Source: Kangiellaceae bacterium (GTDB lineage Bacteria; Pseudomonadota; Gammaproteobacteria; Enterobacterales; Kangiellaceae). Taken from it: a DNA stretch of 64,000 bases. Shown piece by piece: positions 54,993-63,415 of the stretch. The stretch covers positions 21,990 to 85,989 of the forward strand of contig JAHRVB010000228.1 in NCBI GenBank assembly GCA_019090895.1, read 5' to 3'. A program made the translations under genes and the position numbers. How positions within the stretch are numbered: the stretch's first letter is position 1; each line of letters begins with the position of its first letter. Under the pieces are notes generated by a model. That model did not search any database. It saw only the letters and a list, made by a program, of their open reading frames with translations, and was not told the DNA's origin.

Positions 54993-55943
54993 CTAAACTG
55001 ATTTATATGGGCAATCTTCGGTTAATTCTTGATTTCTTTCTCTTTTGAAAGAGTTACTCATTTTTTGCATAAGGCGGTCTGGGATCAACATCGTAAGGTT
55101 GCCGAGAGCAACCAGCAGGAATCCTGATACAGTAAAAATTGTCCATTCAAAGTTCTCGAATAAACTGCTAATCGTCACCGAAACAACTGGAAATAAAACA
55201 ATTGAATAACTTGTTTTTTCGGGACCGATGTTTTTCAGTAGCTGGAAATAACTGTAAAACGCTATTACCGTGCCAAATACTGACAAATAGGCCAAAGAAA
55301 ATAAATAGTCCGCTTTCAAGCTAATGCTAAAAGGTGTCCCTTTTACAAGAGCTACAAACACTAGGAACACTGTACCGTACAACATAGCCCAGCCACTGGT
55401 TTGGAACACTGGGTAATTTTTATTAGAGTTTCGTACACTCACCATGTTTCCAAATGAGGCGGTAAGGGCGCCACCCAGCACTAACAAAGCGCCGTAGAGC
55501 GTCTGATTATTCTGCTCTTGTTGCATAAGATCCGGCCAGAACAGCAACACAATTCCTGCGATTCCTGTTGCAGCACCAATATAGGTTTTCGGTGATATAT
55601 CTTTCTTGAAAAATAATTTGGAATTGAAGATGTTGAACAATAACAACATAGAAAAAACGATAGAAGTCATTGCCGAAGTTAAATAATTCTGGGCTTCATA
55701 TAAAATGAAATAGTTGAAGCTGAAGTTTAACAACCCTAACAAAGCGATATAAAAATGTTGCTGAAGAGTGAAGTTTAAATTCAGCCCCATCAACTTACTC
55801 AGGCATAAAATGATCACTGCGGCAAACGCAAATCGGTAAATAAGTGATATCTCGATAGCGACTTCACCGAGCTGGAATTCTATCGCATACCAGGTCGTGC
55901 CCCAGATCATAACAGTAATTGTATATAGGATTAGATTTTTCAT
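54993..55943 (-). CDS. EamA/DMT family transporter
   Basis: 316 residues with ten hydrophobic segments in two EamA halves (about 1-135 and 150-290). Typical elements are WGTTWYAIEFQLGEVA near the start and GTVIAFYSYFQLLKNIGPEKTSYSIVLFPVVSV in the second half. Family members export amino acids or metabolites. It is divergent from a MocR regulator, which in many bacteria controls a transporter of this kind. GTATAC-type elements lie between the two. The substrate is unknown. Confidence 0.92.
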   Translation of the reverse strand: MKNLILYTITVMIWGTTWYAIEFQLGEVAIEISLIYRFAFAAVIILCLSKLMGLNLNFTLQQHFYIALLGLLNFSFNYFILYEAQNYLTSAMTSIVFSMLLLFNIFNSKLFFKKDISPKTYIGAATGIAGIVLLFWPDLMQQEQNNQTLYGALLVLGGALTASFGNMVSVRNSNKNYPVFQTSGWAMLYGTVFLVFVALVKGTPFSISLKADYLFSLAYLSVFGTVIAFYSYFQLLKNIGPEKTSYSIVLFPVVSVTISSLFENFEWTIFTVSGFLLVALGNLTMLIPDRLMQKMSNSFKRERNQELTEDCPYKSV

Positions 55944-55961
55944 CTCAATTCTCTCTATTTG

Positions 55962-56006
55962 CGTATACGTTTAACGCTGTATAAATATACGCCTTTTTTG
56001 TATACT
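55962..56006. promoter_or_regulatory. GTATAC repeats, likely MocR operator
   Basis: CGTATACG (55962-55969), GTATAAATATAC (55979-55990) and GTATAC (56000-56005) occur within 45 bases between the divergent genes. Repeated elements at such spacing are typical of MocR sites. The last also resembles a -10 box (TATACT). Confidence 0.55.
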
Positions 56007-56170
56007 AAACATCTACAGTAAAACGAAAATGTAACCTATACAGAGTCTTCTGTGATATTGTCGTGTTTCTGTATCATATAAAGTGCAAGCGCCGGTCCTA
56101 TAAATGGAATTGATTTTGTAATAAAAGGCGTGTTTAAGATAAAACAAGCAAACTGAAATAGAGGTGTTAA

Positions 56171-57676
56171 GTGTCGAGCATTGTTGATAAAAATAATCAG
56201 AGTTATCTGTACCAACAAGTGGTCGATTTAATCCAGACCATGCAATCGTCGGGTTCCCTTAGAAATGGTGATAAATTACCTTCTCTTAGAAAATTAAGTG
56301 GCCAGTTAGGGATTAGTATTCCTACGGTAAAACAAGCTTATGTAGAACTAGAACGGCTGGGTAAGGTTGAAGCACGACCTAAATCGGGCTATTTTCTTAA
56401 AGCCGCGGAAATACCATTTTATTCTCCGAAGAAAGCCAATTTTGTCACCAAACCAGTACCGGTTCGCTGTCAGTCGCTTATCGAAGAGTGTTATAACGTC
56501 GTTCATGCTCAAAACAACTTGCCCCTCGGAATTTCTCATCCAGTAATGGCGAGTCCACCCGACAAGGCGTTGGCTCGAATTATGCGCAAAGTGCTTTCCC
56601 AAGCCGGACCTAAAGCGATGATGTATGGTCCAATGGATGGCTACATGCCGCTGAAACAACAACTGGTTCAACGGTATTTGCAGCAAGGAGTGAGTGCTCG
56701 GCCTGAAGACATCGTTATTACAAATGGCGCACAAGAAGCACTGGCTATAGCGCTTCAGTGCGTTGCAAAAGCAGGTGATGTCATTGCCGTGGAGTCCCCG
56801 ACCTATTTTGGTATATTGGAACTGATCGAAAATCTAGGGATGATGGCTATTGAAATCCCCACTTGTTCAGGCAGTGGTATTTGCTTAGACGACTTACAAG
56901 AATCCCTTGAGTCTCATGAAGTAACGGCTTGTGTATTTTCGTCGCTGATCAATAATCCTCTTGGTTCAATGATGTCTGAAGAAAAAAGACGTTCAATAGT
57001 TGAGTTATTAGAAGCTAAAGACATCCCACTAATTGAAGATGCTGTGTACAGTGACCTGCATTTTTCTTCAACTAACCCGTTACCGATGCAAGCCTATTCA
57101 AATAAGGGGCTTGTACTAACTTGTAGCTCTTTTTCTAAGACTGTGGTTGCTAGTTATAGAGTAGGCTGGTTGTTTTCTAATCGTTTTGAAGAAAAAGCCA
57201 AAGGATTAAAGAGGGCTATATCATGCTCAACTTCAGTTCTTAATCAAATGGTCATCTATGAATTTATCAGAGGTGGAGACTATGATCGCCATCTTATTCG
57301 ACTGAATCAAACACTTCGGGTCAATAAAGAAAGGATGTTGTCTTTAGTGAGTCAACATTTTCCAAAGGAAACCAGAGTATCCTATCCACAAGGGGGTGGT
57401 GTGGTTTGGGTTGAATTACCGGTCGGTTTAAGCGGTATCGAGTTATTTCGACTTTCGGTTGACGAAAATATTAGTATTGCCCCAGGCGTGCTATTTTCTC
57501 CCGCTGGTAAATATAAACGATGTGTTCGAATTAGTTACGGCTTACCTTGGGAAGAACGAGTTGAACAAGCGATTGCTAAGCTTGGCAGCATCAGCCATAA
57601 AATGTTAATAAGTCACAAAGACAAAAGCAAGTTGCTAAAGTCGGGCGAAAACCATCCCTACAAGAAAGTCAGTTGA
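56171..57676 (+). CDS. MocR-type transcriptional regulator (GntR HTH plus aminotransferase domain)
   Basis: 501 residues from a GTG. The GntR winged helix covers about 10-78 (GDKLPSLRKLSGQLGISIPTVKQAYVELERLG). A linker follows, then a fold-type I aminotransferase domain (about 110-480) with PLP lysine near 323 in SSFSKTVVASYRVGW. MocR proteins bind PLP as ligand or cofactor and control vitamin B6 or metabolite transport genes. The divergent EamA gene is the obvious target. The C-terminal tail is basic. Confidence 0.93.
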   Translation: MSSIVDKNNQSYLYQQVVDLIQTMQSSGSLRNGDKLPSLRKLSGQLGISIPTVKQAYVELERLGKVEARPKSGYFLKAAEIPFYSPKKANFVTKPVPVRCQSLIEECYNVVHAQNNLPLGISHPVMASPPDKALARIMRKVLSQAGPKAMMYGPMDGYMPLKQQLVQRYLQQGVSARPEDIVITNGAQEALAIALQCVAKAGDVIAVESPTYFGILELIENLGMMAIEIPTCSGSGICLDDLQESLESHEVTACVFSSLINNPLGSMMSEEKRRSIVELLEAKDIPLIEDAVYSDLHFSSTNPLPMQAYSNKGLVLTCSSFSKTVVASYRVGWLFSNRFEEKAKGLKRAISCSTSVLNQMVIYEFIRGGDYDRHLIRLNQTLRVNKERMLSLVSQHFPKETRVSYPQGGGVVWVELPVGLSGIELFRLSVDENISIAPGVLFSPAGKYKRCVRISYGLPWEERVEQAIAKLGSISHKMLISHKDKSKLLKSGENHPYKKVS

Positions 57677-58158
57677 GTATATTAAGAAAATTGATTTGTG
57701 CGAGATATCTCACAAGAGTGTAAGTTATCTCTCAAATATACAAGAGTGACAACCTGTTTTACCTATTGGATTATTAACCTAAGACATTGATATTATTGAT
57801 TAATGTTGTTTGTGCAGGCTGGTTGGATTATTAATATCTACGAGAATGTGAACTAGGTACCTTGTTATTAATGTTCAATCAAATAGAATCTCGCTGTGCT
57901 TAAGGATTCGCACACGGAGCTACCTTAAATGGATTTAACGTTTCATCATGGATTTGAAACGCAAAGGAACAAATTAAGCTAAGTGATAGTTGGTAGTGGT
58001 AGTGGAAAGTACTGATAGGAATAGTAGGAGTTTTAAAGGGAGCCAAAGGGAAGGGCAAAGGATTAAACTGGGATAGATAGAAAGCAATTTCTTAGAAAGC
58101 AGTCATTTTTGAAATGACTGCTTTTTTTATGCTTGTTTACCGAGTAATGGATATGAGG
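57677..58158. other. Gene-free region with repeats, a strong rightward terminator and possible small RNA
   Basis: About 480 bases. The palindrome GAGATATCTC is at 57702-57711, the repeat CAAGAGTG at 57713-57720 and 57741-57748, and the 12-base direct repeat TTGGATTATTAA at 57766-57777 and 57823-57834. From about 57980 the strand is purine-rich up to the terminator at 58096. No protein-coding frame is visible. Confidence 0.5.
58096..58128 (+). terminator. Strong Rho-independent terminator
   Basis: AAAGCAGTCATTT (58096-58108) pairs perfectly with AAATGACTGCTTT (58112-58124) around a three-base loop, and Ts continue to 58128. It points rightwards, but the nearest upstream + gene ends 420 bases away. 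On the minus strand the T-run is only three, so for the DKNYY gene it is weak. Confidence 0.88.
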
Positions 58159-59670
58159 CTAGCTTTCTTCTACGGAGTAATTATTCATATCATCATAACT
58201 TAGCTTCGGCACATCAGCAGGATTAATGCTCTTCACCCGCTGTTCGTCAATAAAGCAAAACCGATTGTTACAAACAAAATTGTTTCCTTCAAAACTGCGC
58301 AAAAATCCATCGCTTTCCTCACGTCGATAACGTTTACCATTGATGCTAATTGATTCTCCTTGAAAATAAATATATTGAGGTGTTTCAGCGTACCCAGAAA
58401 GGCCAGAGTCAAAGGGGTAAACTTTGCAAGTTTCAGGGCTGGCATCTATCATCTCAGTTGCTTCGAAAAAAACTTTGCCTGAGCTAATGGTATATAGTTT
58501 ATTTTTGTCGATAAACTTGATATCTGTCGGGATCGCGCCCCTTAAGTAACCTCGAAATTTGTCGTAAACTTTGTTGTCGTAGACGACTATCGAAGAGTCC
58601 TCTCCTACAACTCGAAGATCTTCTTTATCCACGATTAAAGCCGTATTATTCGTGACATACAATTTTTGGTATTTATAACTATCCATACTGGTTGGAGAGA
58701 ATTTAAAATCGACACCCGGTTTTAGATTGAGTACCTTGGTGTCAGTGAAATAAAAGTGATCTTTATCTGAGACTACTTCAGCATACTCTCCGTGTAACTT
58801 AAATGTATTGGGATCGGCACTATGTAGCTTTTTACCGCTATAATAAACGTTCCGACTATCCTTGGAATAAAATTCGGACCTCTTAAAAGTCTGGTAACTT
58901 GACGGTTCAGAATCCTTAATAGGCTGCCGTTCAAAATAAGCATTATTTTTATCGACAGAGTGTTTCTTATCGACTGTTTTGTAAGTTGCTGCATCGATAT
59001 CATCTCTGAAGGTTGATCCAATATAGACTTTATCACCTAGGTACAGAACGTCTTTTTCCCAGTCCATATGTTCGACCCTTATACTCTGTTCATCGTATGA
59101 TTCCAATACTGAAACATCGTGGTAAACGTTCTTTCGGTCATGCCCATAGTTAAAAGAGATAGCGTTGAACTCTTCGGGCTTCGCTCCCTCTACTAATTGT
59201 GAGTATGCATAAACTTTGGTTCTATCACCTATAAACGAGGATTGCATTTTCTCATCAGTTTTAAAGTGTGTATAAAAGTACAGCTTTAAGTCACTGGTAT
59301 CTGCCGCAAGTAAGTCGGGATGCGCTTGCATCGTCTCTAATTGGTCGTCGCCAACTTCCTCAAAGTCTATACGCTCTGCGGCCAGGAGTGTTTTTCCAAA
59401 GTAGATGTTGTTCTTGTCGACCGCTACGGTTTCTCCAAGAACCTTGAATGTCTCTGCATCACTACCGTGTAATTCATAGGCGCCTACAAATGTTAGGTTC
59501 CCACCAGTAGAGTAATAAATTTTGCCTTCTTTAGAAAAGTAAGAATCACTTAAATTGGGATTGACTTCTTTGTACGCAGAGTTTGAAATTTTAGCGCCGA
59601 AGAAAAATACTAAAGTTGCAAGAATAGGAATGGCAAGCACTACAGCCACAATGATTAAAGTTATCTTCAT
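58159..59670 (-). CDS. DKNYY-repeat protein with N-terminal membrane anchor
   Basis: 503 residues. One TM (about 3-27, IIVAVVLAIPILATLVFFF) suggests a protein facing the periplasm. The rest contains repeated short beta units of the DKNYY family, such as VDKNNIYFG, DRKNVYHDV, VDKNNAYFE, SKDSRNVYYSG and VSDKDHFYFTD, each about 40-60 residues apart and ending with a D..TF/SY element. The family is common in Gram-negative bacteria, with no known function. It stands alone between the MocR gene and the AGCS gene. Confidence 0.88.
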   Translation of the reverse strand: MKITLIIVAVVLAIPILATLVFFFGAKISNSAYKEVNPNLSDSYFSKEGKIYYSTGGNLTFVGAYELHGSDAETFKVLGETVAVDKNNIYFGKTLLAAERIDFEEVGDDQLETMQAHPDLLAADTSDLKLYFYTHFKTDEKMQSSFIGDRTKVYAYSQLVEGAKPEEFNAISFNYGHDRKNVYHDVSVLESYDEQSIRVEHMDWEKDVLYLGDKVYIGSTFRDDIDAATYKTVDKKHSVDKNNAYFERQPIKDSEPSSYQTFKRSEFYSKDSRNVYYSGKKLHSADPNTFKLHGEYAEVVSDKDHFYFTDTKVLNLKPGVDFKFSPTSMDSYKYQKLYVTNNTALIVDKEDLRVVGEDSSIVVYDNKVYDKFRGYLRGAIPTDIKFIDKNKLYTISSGKVFFEATEMIDASPETCKVYPFDSGLSGYAETPQYIYFQGESISINGKRYRREESDGFLRSFEGNNFVCNNRFCFIDEQRVKSINPADVPKLSYDDMNNYSVEES

Positions 59671-60145
59671 TATTATCTAGAGTCCCTTAGCCTGTCATGA
59701 GAAGTAGGCATTTATTAATTTTATTTTTTCTAACTTAAGGTTGAATGATAGCATGCATCTTATTCTGAGCGGCACCTGAAAAGATCGGTCTTAGTCACAT
59801 AAATACTCATTCCTTCATAAGGATCCGAAATAGCGCTCGCTATTGGTCTCCCTCTAGTGGCTGCAATTCATGTGGTTAGTACTAGAACATTGCTGACTGA
59901 TAATAGAAAGTTAATTTTAAACTAACTTCAACGAGAAAACGCTTATAGGTATAAAGCGATTGTTTATAAATATCGCTATTCTAGTTGTGTATTCAATCAC
60001 ATATCTTGATGCTAGGAAGGAATATAAAAGGAAGCTGGTTGCTTCCTTTTAGTCAAGGGGACTTTAAATCATATACGTTTCTTAGAGTAGAAAACCAGTT
60101 AACACCATTAGTGTAACTGACGGCTACTTGTAGAAGTTGAATCTG
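59671..60145. other. Gene-free region between DKNYY and AGCS genes
   Basis: About 475 bases. The only notable element is the hairpin at 60026-60050. The left part must hold the DKNYY promoter, but no clear -35/-10 pair stands out. No coding sequence was recognised. Confidence 0.5.
60026..60050 (-). terminator. Terminator of the AGCS gene
   Basis: AAAAGGAAGC (60026-60035) and GCTTCCTTTT (60041-60050) form a perfect ten-pair stem with a five-base loop. Read leftwards it ends in TTTT then ATATT, about 96 bases after the AGCS stop. Confidence 0.65.
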
Positions 60146-61645
60146 CTATCGAAATTTTTTAATCTCTCCACTTTCTAACCTGGCAAAATATGACTGCATT
60201 TCTCTTTTTACGATGGGTGCCAAGAAGTACAAACCCAAAATGTTTGGAATGCAAATCAAAAATACTAATGCATCAGAAATGTCGAGAATAGGTCCCAGTT
60301 TTACCGTTGAACCTAACACCACAAAAGCGCAGAAAATGACTTTGTAATTTACTTGGCTTACATTGCTTTCTCCAAATAAATAGGTCCAGCCTTTGAGTCC
60401 ATAATAAGCCCAGGAGATCATTGTCGAAAAAGCAAATAGAATGGCAATAAATGCTAAGGGAATAGGAAACCAGGAGATCTCACGTTCAAAGGCAGCGGAA
60501 GTCATCGCCACGCCAATCGCGTCACCAGCAAATTCTGGATTAGCCACTTGGGCAGTGCCAATGACTAATGCGGTCATGGTACAAATTAAAATCGTATCGA
60601 TGAATGGTTCTAACAAAGAAACAATACCTTCGGTGACAGGCTCATTGGTTTTAACTGCAGAGTGAGCGATTGAAGCAGAACCGATGCCGGCTTCGTTAGA
60701 AAATACAGCGCGTTGAAAACCAATAATCATCGCGCCGAGTGCACCACCTGCGACACCTTCGCCAGTAAATGCACCGGTAAAGATATTAGCTACCGCTTGG
60801 GGTAAAGATCCCACATTCATCATGATAACGATTAACGCAAACAAACAATAGAAAACAGCCATAAACGGAACAATCTTCTCAGTCACTTTAACGATGGATT
60901 TTATACCGCCAATGATGACCATAAAAACGACGCCTCCCATGACTAATCCGACCAACCAACCTAATCCTTCTAGCGCACCACCGGTGACGCCGTTAAGTTG
61001 AACATAGGCTTGGTTCGACTGAAACATATTACCGATCCCGAGAGCGCCAATACAAATCCCTATGGCATAAAAGACTCCCATGAATTTACCAAAACCAGTC
61101 CAACCTCTGTCGGTGAATCCCTTTTTCAAATAATACATGGGGCCACCAGACACGTGGCCGTCCTCAAATTCATTTCGATATTTTACGCCTAACGTACACT
61201 CAACAAATTTAGTAGACATACCCAAGAAGCCAGCGAGTATTAACCAAAACGTGGCTCCTGCACCACCAACGGTTACGGCGACGGCAACCCCTCCGATGTT
61301 GCTCACACCGACGGTTCCAGACACGGCAGTCGCTAATGCTTGAAAATGAGAGACTTCTCCGTGACTCTTGGGGTCAGAGTAGTCACCACGGATTAATTGA
61401 ATGGCGTGTTTAAATCCCCTGACATTGATAAAGCCCATATAGATTGTAAAAAACGCAGCACCAAAAACTAGCCATAGGACGACAAGTGGAAATTCAACAC
61501 CAAAAATTGGGATGCTAAAGAAGACAATATCACTGATGAATTTAGAGATAGGGGCGGTAAGGTTGTTAACGGTTTCATCTATTCCAGCGTTAACCGAAAA
61601 AATGGGTAAGATTAAAAGACTTAAAAATATAATTGTACGACTCAC
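60146..61645 (-). CDS. Alanine/glycine:cation symporter (AGCS family)
   Basis: 499 residues from a GTG with AAAGGAGA upstream. A signal-like first segment and about ten further TMs are present. AGCS signatures include the N-terminal GVSNIGGVAVAVTVGGAGATFW and FRAVFSNEAGIGSASIAHSAVKTNEPVTEG (usual FRRAVFSNEAGMG). It imports alanine, glycine or related amino acids with Na+. It precedes mmsA and an omega-aminotransferase on the same strand, which together suggest beta-alanine or a similar amine as the substrate, but this is inference. Confidence 0.93.
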   Translation of the reverse strand: MSRTIIFLSLLILPIFSVNAGIDETVNNLTAPISKFISDIVFFSIPIFGVEFPLVVLWLVFGAAFFTIYMGFINVRGFKHAIQLIRGDYSDPKSHGEVSHFQALATAVSGTVGVSNIGGVAVAVTVGGAGATFWLILAGFLGMSTKFVECTLGVKYRNEFEDGHVSGGPMYYLKKGFTDRGWTGFGKFMGVFYAIGICIGALGIGNMFQSNQAYVQLNGVTGGALEGLGWLVGLVMGGVVFMVIIGGIKSIVKVTEKIVPFMAVFYCLFALIVIMMNVGSLPQAVANIFTGAFTGEGVAGGALGAMIIGFQRAVFSNEAGIGSASIAHSAVKTNEPVTEGIVSLLEPFIDTILICTMTALVIGTAQVANPEFAGDAIGVAMTSAAFEREISWFPIPLAFIAILFAFSTMISWAYYGLKGWTYLFGESNVSQVNYKVIFCAFVVLGSTVKLGPILDISDALVFLICIPNILGLYFLAPIVKREMQSYFARLESGEIKKFR

Positions 61646-61673
61646 GTTATCTCCTTTTTATTATTGTTAAATA

Positions 61674-61694
61674 AGAGAATAACCAACATTCTCT
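61674..61694 (-). repeat. Small hairpin in the AGCS leader
   Basis: AGAGAAT (61674-61680) and ATTCTCT (61688-61694) pair perfectly about 30 bases before the AGCS start. It might affect translation or mRNA stability. No T-run follows. Confidence 0.45.
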
Positions 61695-61790
61695 CATGAC
61701 CAAGGTCTTACTAGTGGGTCAAACTATGCACCACAGTAATTATTTTGTTTGCTCGTTTTCTGATACATTCCTCTTAATTTAACCTTAACA

Positions 61791-61824
61791 TAAGAATCAC
61801 AAATGTAAAATTCTGCGATTCTTA
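61791..61824 (-). terminator. Possible weak terminator of mmsA
   Basis: TAAGAATC (61791-61798) and GATTCTTA (61817-61824) pair perfectly with an 18-base loop just after the mmsA stop. There is no good T-run, so AGCS may still be read through from mmsA. Confidence 0.35.
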
Positions 61825-61851
61825 AATTGCTCATTTTGCACTAACTAGTGG

Positions 61852-63369
61852 TTAACTTGGAAACGAAAAGCTAACACCTTCACGCACGCCACTCGACGGC
61901 CATCGTTGAGTGATTGTTTTACGTTTCGTGTAAAAGCGAACGCCGTCCGGCCCATAAGCATGTAAATCGCCAAACAATGATCGTTTCCAACCACCAAAAC
62001 TATGGTAAGCCACTGGTACAGGTAATGGGACATTGATTCCCACCATCCCCACTTGAATATGGTCAGAAAAATATCGTGCGGCTTCTCCATCGCGAGTGAA
62101 GATACACGTACCATTACCATATTCATGGTCGTTAATTAATTGCATGGCTTCTTCCATGGTTTTAACGCGGACAACTTGCAAGACCGGACCAAATATTTCT
62201 GCCCGATAGCTATCCATTTCTTTGCTAACGTGATCGATTAAAGTTGCACCAACAAAAAAGCCATTTTCGAAACCAACAACGTTTGGATTTCTTCCATCAA
62301 CAGCAATTTTTGCTCCTTGCTGCTCAGCGCTTGAAATAAAACCATTAACTTTCTCTTGATGTGCTTTAGTGATCACTGGACCAAAATCGTTATTGACATT
62401 GGAATAGTCACCAATGGCTAAAGTTTGCATGGCTTTTTGCATTCGCTCAACAAGTGCGTCTGCGGCTTCATCACCAACCGCAACTGCAACCGAAAGTGCC
62501 ATACAGCGTTCTCCCGATGAGCCAAAAGCTGCACCAAGAAGTTGGTTGACGGTATTTTCCATATCCGCATCAGGCATGACGATGGCATGATTTTTTGCAC
62601 CACCCAGAGCTTGGCAACGTTTTCCATTGGTAGTGGCCTGGCTGTAAATGGATTCTGCGACTGGTGTCGAACCAACAAAACTCACGGCTTTAACACGTTC
62701 ATCGCTGAGCAAGGTATCGACCGCCTCTTTATCACCATTGACGACATTTATCACGCCATCGGGCAATCCGGCTTCTTTTAATAGCTGTGCTATCAATAAA
62801 GTGGAACTAGGATCTCTTTCCGAAGGTTTCAAAACAAAGGTATTGCCGCACACGATTGCTAGTGGAAACATCCACATGGGAACCATCGCCGGGAAATTAA
62901 ATGGAGTAATACCAGCGACTACACCCAGGGGTTGGAATTCGCTCCATGAATCAATATTAGGTCCGACATTTTTGCTGTGTTCGCCTTTTAGTAACTCAGG
63001 TGCTGCACATGCAAACTCGACATTTTCGATGCCTCGTTGTAATTCTCCTGCTGCGTCGTGGGATATTTTTCCGTGTTCCTCGCCAATTAATTGGCAAATT
63101 GTATCGGCATTTTGTTCTAACAATTCTTTAAAGCGAAACATAATTCGCGCTCGTTTTATTGCAGGCGTATTTCGCCACGCTGGAAATGCTTGTTCGGCAG
63201 CTGCTATTGCGTGTTCGACGGTTTGTTTTGATGCCAGCGACACTTGTTTTGTGACTTCACCCGTTGCAGGGTTGTAGACTGCTTGAGTGCGAGTGTCGTT
63301 TTTGTTCGAGTTCAAACTGATATTTTCAGCATAGTTTTCGCCGTTAATAAAGTGACCGATAGTTGTCAT
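61852..63369 (-). CDS. mmsA: CoA-acylating methylmalonate-semialdehyde dehydrogenase
   Basis: 505 residues. The aldehyde dehydrogenase fold has the MmsA marks: GITPFNFPAMVPMWMFP around 153-169, the catalytic Cys289 in GSSGERCMALS, and a late FTRDGEAARYF followed by VGINVPLPVPVAYHSFGGWK. The enzyme converts methylmalonate (or malonate) semialdehyde to propionyl-CoA (or acetyl-CoA), in valine and beta-alanine breakdown. The start has AAGGA seven bases upstream. It lies directly downstream of an omega-aminotransferase. Confidence 0.94.
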   Translation of the reverse strand: MTTIGHFINGENYAENISLNSNKNDTRTQAVYNPATGEVTKQVSLASKQTVEHAIAAAEQAFPAWRNTPAIKRARIMFRFKELLEQNADTICQLIGEEHGKISHDAAGELQRGIENVEFACAAPELLKGEHSKNVGPNIDSWSEFQPLGVVAGITPFNFPAMVPMWMFPLAIVCGNTFVLKPSERDPSSTLLIAQLLKEAGLPDGVINVVNGDKEAVDTLLSDERVKAVSFVGSTPVAESIYSQATTNGKRCQALGGAKNHAIVMPDADMENTVNQLLGAAFGSSGERCMALSVAVAVGDEAADALVERMQKAMQTLAIGDYSNVNNDFGPVITKAHQEKVNGFISSAEQQGAKIAVDGRNPNVVGFENGFFVGATLIDHVSKEMDSYRAEIFGPVLQVVRVKTMEEAMQLINDHEYGNGTCIFTRDGEAARYFSDHIQVGMVGINVPLPVPVAYHSFGGWKRSLFGDLHAYGPDGVRFYTKRKTITQRWPSSGVREGVSFSFPS

Positions 63370-63415
63370 AGTATTTCCTTAATATGTGTCTTTATTTCAA
63401 TTTAAATTGGATGCA

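Noticed and set aside
57677..57840. Repeats in the post-mocR region as a CRISPR-like array
   Set aside because: The repeats are short, few and irregularly spaced; there are no spacers or cas genes.
61646..61851. A glycine riboswitch before the AGCS gene
   Set aside because: AGCS genes often follow one, but the conserved tandem-aptamer core is not seen; only a small seven-pair hairpin is present.
62648..63277. 209-codon frame on the + strand opposite mmsA
   Set aside because: It is a mirror of a clear mmsA gene, with no ribosome-binding site and no recognisable domain.
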